This document shows positions 1-5,349 of a DNA stretch of 13,774 nucleotides, in pieces; the stretch's first letter is position 1, and the number at the start of each line of letters is the position of its first letter. The DNA is from JBJHBY01 sp050485745 (lineage in GTDB: Bacteria; Pseudomonadota; Gammaproteobacteria; Pseudomonadales; CAMLJR01). The notes beneath the pieces were generated by a model that was not told the origin of the DNA, did not search any database, and saw only the letters and a program-made list of their open reading frames with translations. The stretch is taken from contig JBJHBY010000077.1 of NCBI GenBank assembly GCA_050485745.1, positions 1-13,774 of the forward strand, in the 5' to 3' direction. Both the position numbers and the translations under genes were made by a program.

Positions 1-25
1 CCTCAGGGCCGGGACGACGCGCGGG

Positions 26-463
26 TCAGCGGAGGTAGTAGCCGCTGACTCTCCAGTGGCCGTCTTCCAGTCGCGGGGTGATGGTTTCGACCACGCCCTT
101 GCTGTTTTCGAAATCGGTCTGGTAGATCAGCACCACGTAGCGGCCATCCGGCGCGCCTGGCAGGGACGTTGCCTCCTGCGCGCTGGTCAGCTGCCGCTGC
201 ACCACGGCTCCGAAATCCTTGCGCGCCTGCCCGATCACGTCGGCGAGTGCCTGCGGGTTCATGGCTTCCTGCAGGAGCGCCGACGACGTGCGCCAGGCCT
301 GTGGCATATCGCCCCGGTCGACCGCTCCCAGCCAGGCCAGCGCTGCCGCCTCCGCCAGTTGTGTTTCTGGCGCGAGTGGCCGCGCTGAATCGGCGGAAAG
401 CTGCAGGCTGACAAGGGCTAACAGCAATGCGCAGCCGAGGGCGGTGATGGCTTGGGGTTTCAC
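26..463 (-). CDS. DUF4019 family secreted/periplasmic protein
   Basis: A 145-residue protein whose body (about residues 40-145) resembles the DUF4019 family, a domain of unknown function. The family-like features are an N-terminal AWLGAVDRGD helix, a YVVLIYQTDFENS strand and a C-terminal EDGHWRVSGYYLR tail. I chose the GTG at 461-463 because an AAGGA ribosome site lies about 7 bases upstream. From there the protein begins with Lys, a hydrophobic stretch (about residues 6-20) and small residues, which is a plausible signal peptide of about 22-25 residues. An in-frame ATG at 568 would run into the end of arsH and bury the signal peptide. The gene lies 76 bases downstream of arsH on the same strand and may be cotranscribed, or may use its own weak promoter. 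No function can be assigned. Confidence 0.8.
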   Translation of the reverse strand: MKPQAITALGCALLLALVSLQLSADSARPLAPETQLAEAAALAWLGAVDRGDMPQAWRTSSALLQEAMNPQALADVIGQARKDFGAVVQRQLTSAQEATSLPGAPDGRYVVLIYQTDFENSKGVVETITPRLEDGHWRVSGYYLR

Positions 464-496
464 GATAGTTCCTTTTTCAATCACGGACGTGTCTCC

Positions 497-525
497 ACCA
501 TAAATTCTGGCTCGGGCATCTGCAA
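497..525 (-). promoter_or_regulatory. Weak sigma70-like promoter for the DUF4019 gene
   Basis: On the minus strand TTGCAG (520-525) is followed after 17 bases by TATGGT (497-502), in the gap between arsH and the DUF4019 gene. The spacing is ideal but the hexamers match consensus only moderately. Transcription would start near 490, about 27 bases before the GTG start. Readthrough from arsH is equally possible. Confidence 0.3.
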
Positions 526-539
526 TTATCGCAAGGGCG

Positions 540-1298
540 TCACGTACTGCCTTCTGGCCGGGTAGCAATGGATGAGAGATCTGTCGCCCTGTCTATCGCT
601 GGCCCGGCCAGCACCTTGCGCTCGGAATAGCGATCCGTGAGGGCGCCGGCGTGGGGTCGCAGCAGCAGGGTGAAGCGAACCAGCTCTTCCATGACATCGA
701 CAATGCGGTCGTAATAGGCCGAGGGCCGCATGCGTCCGTCGGCATCGAATTCCTGAAACGCTTTGGGCACGCTGGACTGGTTGGGAATAGTGAACATGCG
801 CATCCAGCGACCCAGCAGTCGGAGGGTGTTGACGGCGTTGAAGGACTGCGAGCCACCGCTGACCTGCATCACCGCCAGTGTCCGCCCCTGGGTGGGACGC
901 AGACCACCCATCTCCAGTGGCAGATGATCGATTTGCGCTTTCATGACAGCCGTGATTGCCCCATGTCGCTCCGGGCTGCACCAGACCTGCCCCTCGGACC
1001 ACAGCGCCATCTCCCGAAGCTCGCGAATTGCGGGGTGGTTGTCGTCTGTCACCTGGTCGGGTAATGGCAAGTCGCTGGGGTCGAAGATGCGAGGCTCCGC
1101 ACCCATAAAACGCAGCAGGCGTGCCGCTTCCTCCACCGCGAAGCGGGAGTAGGAGCGTGGCCGCAACGAGCCATACAGCAACAGGATTCGGGGAGAGTGC
1201 GCCAGGGTGACGCTCAAACCTTCAGCCAAACGGGTTTGAATGAAGCGGTGGTCAAGCGCGGGCAGGGCATCGGGGTCAGGTAGTGTGCGTAGCCTCAT
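540..1298 (-). CDS. arsH: ArsH, NADPH-dependent FMN reductase of arsenic resistance
   Basis: A 252-residue flavodoxin-like NADPH:FMN reductase that matches ArsH by pattern. The FMN phosphate loop GSLRPRSYSR is at residues 43-52. Further on come the block around WCSPERHGAITAVMKAQIDH and the block SGGSQSFNAVNTLRLLGRWM, and then the family-typical NQSSVPKAFQEFDADGRM stretch. Known ArsH enzymes are cytosolic and oxidise trivalent organoarsenicals to less toxic pentavalent forms; they also reduce quinones, azo dyes and metals. The length is near the family norm, with a C-terminal tail of about 30 residues. The ATG has a GAGG ribosome site about 7 bases upstream. The gene lies 278 bases downstream of a PadR regulator on the same strand. 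No arsenite pump (ArsB/Acr3), ArsC or ArsR is in the window, so if this is an ars locus it is minimal or split. Confidence 0.93.
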   Translation of the reverse strand: MRLRTLPDPDALPALDHRFIQTRLAEGLSVTLAHSPRILLLYGSLRPRSYSRFAVEEAARLLRFMGAEPRIFDPSDLPLPDQVTDDNHPAIRELREMALWSEGQVWCSPERHGAITAVMKAQIDHLPLEMGGLRPTQGRTLAVMQVSGGSQSFNAVNTLRLLGRWMRMFTIPNQSSVPKAFQEFDADGRMRPSAYYDRIVDVMEELVRFTLLLRPHAGALTDRYSERKVLAGPAIDRATDLSSIATRPEGST

Positions 1299-1554
1299 GG
1301 TGGTGCCTCATCAGTTGCTGGTGCCAAGTGAGAATGCCTGGAGTCAAGAGTCCCGGTGCGGCGGAAATAATGAGCGCACCGCCGCTATGCCGGTCGATGC
1401 ATCGCCTCGAGGGCCAGGACCGTTTTCCGGCGGTGATTCATGAGCGTCCTGCGTCTGGTTTGGCGGTGCCATTGCGGGGAGGATGGCGGCGGTCTGGCTT
1501 CCCAGGCCTCCGCCATGGAGGCCTCCACCATCAATGCATCGACCAGCGAGGTAT

Positions 1555-1574
1555 ATGGGTAAAAGAATACCCAT
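1555..1574. promoter_or_regulatory. Inverted repeat between padR-like gene and arsH
   Basis: Perfect 7-bp arms ATGGGTA and TACCCAT separated by AAAGAA. The repeat starts 3 bases beyond the PadR stop codon and lies about 256 bases upstream of the arsH start. It could be a second operator, a weak transcription stop or an mRNA processing hairpin. It has no T-tract and its arms differ from the dyad in the padR promoter, so the role is open. The remaining 1299-1554 shows no credible gene. Confidence 0.4.
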
Positions 1575-1576
1575 GC

Positions 1577-1990
1577 TCAGCTTCCATGCCCGGCAGCGTG
1601 TTGTGTGGCCCGTTTGCTGGCGACAATACAGTCAGTCGCCTCCAGCCAGGCGTCGACTGCTACCTGGAATGCCTCTCGGCCCTTGTCCGTCAGTGCATAG
1701 ACCTTGCGCGCGCGCCCTTGGACCACTTCGGTGGTGGAGGAGAGGTAGCCGCCCGCTTCGAATTCGTTGAGAACCGGATACACCGTACCCTCGGAGGGGC
1801 TGCAGCAGCCGTTGGTGCTCTTCTCGACGGCTTGTACGACCTCATAGCCGTGCATGGGCTGACGGTGCAGCACGCTGAGTACAAAAAATTTGGACAGCGA
1901 CATCTTGATCGTGCCGCGCCAATAGCTGGCGTCACTGTAGTCTGGTACCTGCCGGCCCCTGGGTTGTGGGTTGTTGCGTATTGTATTCAT
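1577..1990 (-). CDS. PadR-family transcriptional regulator with vicinal cysteines, arsH-linked
   Basis: A 137-residue winged-helix protein of the PadR family. The signature MSLSKFFVLSVLHRQPMHGY (residues 30-49) opens the DNA-binding domain. The EGTVYPVLNEFEAGGYL recognition-helix/wing segment (residues 67-83) and a KVYALTDKGREAF segment follow, then a short C-terminal dimerisation helix. The only cysteines are Cys62-Cys63, directly before the recognition segment, and Cys121 in the C-terminal helix. With arsH next downstream on the same strand, a thiol-based As(III) sensor is a reasonable inference, not shown. The start is uncertain. ATG 1990 lies only about 2 bases after the predicted transcription start and lacks a good ribosome site. 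ATG 1903 (residue 30) would remove a YWRGTIK lead-in that I recall as conserved in related PadR proteins. Confidence 0.88.
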   Translation of the reverse strand: MNTIRNNPQPRGRQVPDYSDASYWRGTIKMSLSKFFVLSVLHRQPMHGYEVVQAVEKSTNGCCSPSEGTVYPVLNEFEAGGYLSSTTEVVQGRARKVYALTDKGREAFQVAVDAWLEATDCIVASKRATQHAAGHGS

Positions 1991-1998
1991 GGTTGACG

Positions 1999-2027
1999 AT
2001 TCTATGCCTCGATGATCGAGGTGTAAA
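1999..2027 (-). promoter_or_regulatory. padR-like gene promoter with operator dyad in the spacer
   Basis: On the minus strand TTTACA (2022-2027) and TAGAAT (1999-2004) are separated by exactly 17 bases, a good sigma70 promoter. The spacer holds a perfect dyad at 2007-2021: 7-bp arms CCTCGAT and ATCGAGG around one central base. A dimer bound there would cover both promoter elements, the expected layout for autorepression by the PadR protein encoded immediately downstream. Assignment of the dyad to this PadR is inference. Confidence 0.7.
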
Positions 2028-2116
2028 GAGCGCTGGTTGATGATTTCCCGGTCGGACAGGTTCGACTGGTTAGCCCGTCAAAGGCTTTCCTGAGCCCGGG
2101 GTCGAGGAGGCTCCAT

Positions 2117-2896
2117 CTACACCTCGATCGTGCCTTCCATGTACTTCACCGCGGAGCCGGAAATGCGTACCCGGTCGCCCGCCAGTTCGCACTGCAGATT
2201 GCCACCGCGCCGGGAGAGCTGCCTGGCGCTCAGCCGGGTTTTGCCCAGGCGAGCGGACCAGTAGGGGATGAGCTGGGTATAGGCGGAGCCGGTGACCGGA
2301 TCCTCCGGGATACCGTACTTCGGGGCGAAGAACCGCACTACAAAATCCCGGGTGGAGGAGGGCGCGGTGACGATGACGCCGCGCAGATCGAGCTGCCGCA
2401 GATCAGCGTGGTCCGGCTCGATGGCGGCCAGTGCCTGCTCGCTGTCGAGCACCGCGAGATAGTCCTCGTTGCGATGGCAGGCCAGGGGCGTGATCCCCAG
2501 ACCCCTGATCAGCGCGGCGGGCGCTTCACAGGGCTGTGGCGCCTGGGTGGGGAAATCCAGCGTCAGCGACTCCCCGGAGCGGGACACCGACAACTTGCCG
2601 GACAGGGAATCGAACACCACCCGCTCCTGCCGATAACCCAGGCAGCGGAACAGAACAAAGGCAGCCGCCAGGGTGGCATGGCCACAGAGCCTGACCTCGT
2701 TGCCGGGCGTGAACCAGCGGATGTGAAACTGGTTGTTGTGTGGCACGAAGAAGGCCGTCTCGGCCAGGTTGTTCTCCTCGGCGATGGCCTGCATCGTGGC
2801 CTCCGGCAGCCACTCTTGCAGCGGTACAACCGCGGCGGGGTTGCCTTCAAAGGGCTTCTCGGCGAAGGCATCGATCTGGTAGAGGGGGAGTTTCAT
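2117..2896 (-). CDS. PhzF-family isomerase
   Basis: A 259-residue protein of the PhzF phenazine-biosynthesis-like family (diaminopimelate-epimerase fold). The two halves show the usual marks: QIDAFAEKPFEGNPAAVV at residues 7-24, the catalytic Glu46 in NNLAETAFF, FTPGNEVRLCGHAT at 62-75, and GIPEDPVTGSA around Asp199. In PhzF the equivalent Glu is the acid-base catalyst and the His/Asp positions complete the pocket. Most family members outside phenazine clusters have unknown substrates, and no phenazine genes are here. I chose ATG 2896 because family proteins start with this K-L-P-Y-Q-I-D-A-F pattern. It lies 4 bases after the TetR stop, so the two genes form an operon; the longer start at 2929 would overlap the TetR gene. 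The ribosome site is weak, suggesting translational coupling. Confidence 0.9.
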   Translation of the reverse strand: MKLPLYQIDAFAEKPFEGNPAAVVPLQEWLPEATMQAIAEENNLAETAFFVPHNNQFHIRWFTPGNEVRLCGHATLAAAFVLFRCLGYRQERVVFDSLSGKLSVSRSGESLTLDFPTQAPQPCEAPAALIRGLGITPLACHRNEDYLAVLDSEQALAAIEPDHADLRQLDLRGVIVTAPSSTRDFVVRFFAPKYGIPEDPVTGSAYTQLIPYWSARLGKTRLSARQLSRRGGNLQCELAGDRVRISGSAVKYMEGTIEV

Positions 2897-2900
2897 TACT

Positions 2901-3533
2901 TTACATCGTCGTCGTCGAGGGTTCGGCAAACAGCAATCTGATGTGGTTGCGATACTGGCGGATCATCCGGGGTAGCGCCAGTTTATCCCGCAGTACACGG
3001 GACAGGATAATCCCGCCTTCGATGGTCGAGGTGAGATAGTCGGCCAGTTCATCCAGGTCCACCGCCATGCGGGGAGGGTGAGCGACCGCCGCCCGTTCGA
3101 TCAGACGACGAAAGAAGCCGCGCCAGCGCAACATGCTCTCGGAAATCATGGTCCTGGCCGTCTCGTCGATTTGTGGGCTCTCGTAGGTGAGCGCGGCCAC
3201 CAGGCAGCCCGGGTGCAAGTCCTCCAGCGACTCCATGGTCTCGGCCAGCAGGTTCAGGAAGATCAGCAACTGCTGCAGCGGGTCTTCGCTCAGGGCTTCG
3301 GCCCGTTCCACCAGGGACGTGAAGAGCCGTTCGTCCTCTTCCACGTAGCGCTCGATCAGCGCCCTGGCCAATTCGGCCTTGCCGGGAAAGTGATAGAAAA
3401 AGCCACCCTTGGTGATAAAGGCCTTCTCGATGATGTCTTCAATCGAGGTGGCGGTAAAACCCTTGCGCAGGATGATGGCCTCGGCCACCTCAAGAATTCT
3501 GTCGCGTCTGTCTTCACCGCGCGGTGTTTTCAT
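2901..3533 (-). CDS. TetR/AcrR-family transcriptional regulator
   Basis: A 210-residue TetR regulator. The N-terminal helix-turn-helix spans about residues 8-55, with RRDRILEVAEAIILRKGF, TSIEDIIEKAFITKGGFFYHF and the FPGKAELARALIERY helix. The rest is an all-helical ligand and dimerisation domain with a GCLVAALTYESPQIDE segment typical of AcrR-like members. I chose ATG 3533 because it places the HTH at the usual distance from the N terminus and has an AGGAAAG ribosome site. ATG 3593 also has an AGGAG site but would put the palindrome at 3554-3570 inside the coding region. The gene is directly followed by the PhzF gene and is divergent from the homocysteine methyltransferase, so it probably controls itself and one or both neighbours. 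The ligand is unknown. Confidence 0.9.
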   Translation of the reverse strand: MKTPRGEDRRDRILEVAEAIILRKGFTATSIEDIIEKAFITKGGFFYHFPGKAELARALIERYVEEDERLFTSLVERAEALSEDPLQQLLIFLNLLAETMESLEDLHPGCLVAALTYESPQIDETARTMISESMLRWRGFFRRLIERAAVAHPPRMAVDLDELADYLTSTIEGGIILSRVLRDKLALPRMIRQYRNHIRLLFAEPSTTTM

Positions 3534-3553
3534 GCGGGTCGCTTTCCTGTCGA

Positions 3554-3570
3554 CTGTACCGCCGGTACAG
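3554..3570. promoter_or_regulatory. Perfect 17-bp palindrome, candidate TetR operator
   Basis: Arms CTGTACCG and CGGTACAG flank a single central C. The site lies 20 bases upstream of the chosen TetR start, in the 240-base region between the divergent TetR and homocysteine methyltransferase genes. Size, symmetry and position fit a TetR-family autoregulatory operator. No second copy is visible next to the methyltransferase. Confidence 0.6.
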
Positions 3571-3773
3571 CAAACCGGCGCCGTCGTATCCATCACCCGT
3601 AAACGCTCCTTGAATCTTCGCGCATCCTGTTGATTACAGGGCTGTTTGATGCGGCGTTCGATTCTCACCACCGGTCCACTGTGCTAGCCGGCTCCCGGGA
3701 TTAAAGTACTGCCTGAGTGCGCGGTCAATCCCGAATCGGATCCGCGGTATCACAACGCCGAGTGGAGGCCATC

Positions 3774-4724
3774 ATGAACACCGCAACCCACCCATTGAGC
3801 CACGGGCTGCAACACAGCCACTTTCTTACCGATGGCGGTATGGAGACCGACCTGGTCTTCAATCGGGGCATCGACCTGCCGTGCTTTGCGTCGTTCGATC
3901 TGCTGTCCACTGCATGGGGGCGGGCAACCCTGGTGGACTACTATTGCGCCTATCTCGATCTGGCGGTGAAGTACAACACGGGATTCATCCTTGAAACCCC
4001 CACCTGGCGGGCCAATCGTGACTGGGGTGACAAGCTCGGTTACAGCGGGGACGACCTTGTCCGCACTAACCGGGAGGCTATCGCCCTGATGAAGCGCATT
4101 CGCAGTGAGCACCGGCAAAGCGCCCATCTGCCGGTGCTGGTGAGTGGCAATATTGGCCCGCGGGGAGACGGCTACCAGGTGACCCGGGCGATGAGTGTGC
4201 AAGAGGCGCGGCAGTACCATGGCGAGCAGTTGGCTGCCTTCGCTGAAGCTGCCCCGGACATGATCAGCGCCTTTACCCTGAACTATCTGGAAGAGGCCTT
4301 GGGCATTGCGCTGGCGGCCAGGGATCTCGCGCTGCCGGCGGTGATTTCCTTCACCCTGGAAACCGACGGTCGCCTGCCGAGTGGCCAGGCACTTGGCGAT
4401 GCGATTAACGACCTTGATGGACACAGTGGCGGCTACCCGCTGTATTACATGATCAACTGCGCTCACCCGAGTCACTTCGAGTCGCAATTGGTCACCGATG
4501 CCCCTTGGCGGGGCAGAATCGGTGGCATTCGCGGCAACGCCTCAAAGTGCAGCCACGCGGAGCTGGACGAAGCCGTTGTGCTGGATGACGGCGACCCGCT
4601 GGAGCTGGGCCAGGATTATCGCCGGCTGCAGCGAATGCTGCCCAACCTGAAAGTGTATGGTGGTTGCTGTGGTACCGATCTGCGTCATGTGGCGAGTATT
4701 GCGGAGCTTTGTCTTGGGCGTTAG
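3774..4724 (+). CDS. Homocysteine S-methyltransferase family protein
   Basis: A 316-residue (beta/alpha)8-barrel enzyme of the Pfam S-methyl_trans (MmuM/BHMT/MetH N-terminal) family. It would transfer a methyl group to a thiol such as homocysteine, using zinc. The opening FLTDGGMETDLVFNRG matches the family's substrate loop. The zinc ligands are visible as Cys229 (YMINCAHP) and Cys298-Cys299 (YGGCCGTD). SGNIGPRGDGYQ and the FTLETDGRLPSG stretch are also family-typical. The length equals stand-alone enzymes, with no cobalamin domain. I chose ATG 3774 for its strong GGAGG site 6 bases upstream; the in-frame start at 3717 has no such support. The methyl donor (S-methylmethionine, betaine or another compound) cannot be read from sequence. 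It is divergent from the TetR gene, which may regulate it. Confidence 0.9.
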   Translation: MNTATHPLSHGLQHSHFLTDGGMETDLVFNRGIDLPCFASFDLLSTAWGRATLVDYYCAYLDLAVKYNTGFILETPTWRANRDWGDKLGYSGDDLVRTNREAIALMKRIRSEHRQSAHLPVLVSGNIGPRGDGYQVTRAMSVQEARQYHGEQLAAFAEAAPDMISAFTLNYLEEALGIALAARDLALPAVISFTLETDGRLPSGQALGDAINDLDGHSGGYPLYYMINCAHPSHFESQLVTDAPWRGRIGGIRGNASKCSHAELDEAVVLDDGDPLELGQDYRRLQRMLPNLKVYGGCCGTDLRHVASIAELCLGR

Positions 4725-4766
4725 CGGGGAGGCCTCCCACTAGTCAACCATAAGCTGTCGTGGCCC

Positions 4767-4804
4767 AATCAAAAAACCCGGCGCTAGGCCGGGTTCCTTG
4801 ATTT
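4767..4804 (-). terminator. Second rho-independent terminator of the tRNA-Ser unit
   Basis: On the minus strand a CCCGGC/GCCGGG stem (extended by flanking A-T pairs AATCAA/TTGATT) is followed by six T residues. The dyad is nearly symmetric, so it may also stop transcripts from the homocysteine methyltransferase on the plus strand, though the plus-strand T-tract is poor. Confidence 0.8.
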
Positions 4805-4821
4805 GGCGGTGAGGGAGGGAT
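4767..4821 (-). repeat. Partial duplicate of tRNA-Ser 3' end plus terminator
   Basis: These 55 bases repeat 4944-4998 with 3 mismatches, at a fixed offset of 177. On the minus strand the copy holds the last 18 bases of tRNA-Ser including CCA, then a short A/T-containing spacer and a rho-independent terminator. Two of the mismatches are in the terminator loop. Just upstream a CGAATCC remnant suggests the tRNA match continues with a 4-base ATCC duplication. The 123 bases between the copies are GC-rich and contain a T-arm-like stretch near 4902-4920, but no tRNA. Confidence 0.85.
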
Positions 4822-4943
4822 GGATTCGGCGCTCTGCGCCTCACCCCTTCGGGGCGCCGTCGCTGCGCTCTGGCGTCGTCTCCGCCCGCTGTGCGGGCTC
4901 CGGCTCGAACCCTGACGAGGTTTCTCACCCGCCCTCACGACAA

Positions 4944-4980
4944 AATCAAAAAACCCGGCGCATGGCCGGGTCCCTTGATT
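4944..4980 (-). terminator. Rho-independent terminator directly after tRNA-Ser
   Basis: On the minus strand the tRNA CCA end is followed by about 10 bases, a CCCGGC/GCCGGG stem with a short loop, and a run of six T residues. This is the primary terminator of the tRNA transcript. Confidence 0.87.
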
Positions 4981-5071
4981 TGGCGGTGAGGGAGGGATTC
5001 GAACCCTCGGTACGCTATTAACGCACACACACTTTCCAGGCGTGCTCCTTCAACCACTCGGACACCTCACC
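4981..5071 (-). tRNA. tRNA-Ser, anticodon GGA
   Basis: A 91-base class II tRNA. The acceptor stem GGTGAGG (5065-5071) pairs with CCTCACC (4985-4991), followed by G73 and an encoded CCA. The anticodon stem CACGC/GTGTG encloses the loop CTGGAAA, giving anticodon GGA, which reads UCC and UCU. A long variable arm and the GGTTCGAAT T-loop region are present. It closely resembles E. coli tRNA-Ser(GGA) by recall. Confidence 0.97.
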
Positions 5072-5105
5072 AGAGAAAAATATCGCCGGGTCGCGAAGGG
5101 CCGCT

Positions 5106-5134
5106 AATGTAACGGAGACGCCCGCGCTTGGCAA
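5106..5134 (-). promoter_or_regulatory. tRNA-Ser promoter
   Basis: On the minus strand TTGCCA (5129-5134) and TACATT (5106-5111) are separated by 17 bases. A GC-rich discriminator (AGCGGCCC) follows, as in stringently controlled stable-RNA promoters. Transcription would start near 5099, giving a leader of about 28 bases. Confidence 0.75.
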
Positions 5135-5349
5135 CTCAAATCCGGTGCCTGGTGGCATTCCCCGTCGTCGTTCCGGCATGTGCCACCGGGGGCGAGAGCG
5201 AGGCAGGGCGGCGAGTGGTTCACCCGCCTGTACCCCTATGGGAAGTCGGTGGCGACGGGTGTGGGTGGCGATTGACCGGTGCGAGGGCTTCTGGTTGTCT
5301 GGGGTGTCAGTGAATTGGCGATAACGATAACCGCAACCCGAGGTGAACC

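Noticed and set aside
1344..1574. 76-codon minus-strand frame between the PadR gene and arsH
   Set aside because: Composition is Gly/Pro-rich and unlike a folded protein, no ribosome site precedes the ATG, and the ATG lies within the inverted repeat at 1555-1574.
3672..3773. Promoter for the homocysteine methyltransferase
   Set aside because: An AT-rich TTAAAG near 3701 looks like a -10, but no acceptable -35 is at the right distance, so I do not call it.
4727..4738. Palindrome GGGAGGCCTCCC after the homocysteine methyltransferase stop as a terminator
   Set aside because: It has no loop and no T-tract. The symmetric terminator-like dyad at 4767-4804 is a better candidate for ending this transcript.
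4803..5021. Small plus-strand frame across the tRNA region
   Set aside because: Its LAVREGFEPS stretch is simply the antisense translation of a tRNA-Ser 3' end, a common false gene in databases.
4767..5071. Attachment-site duplication bounding an integrated element
   Set aside because: Only 123 bases lie between the copies and no integrase is present. A scar of a lost element remains possible but is not supported.
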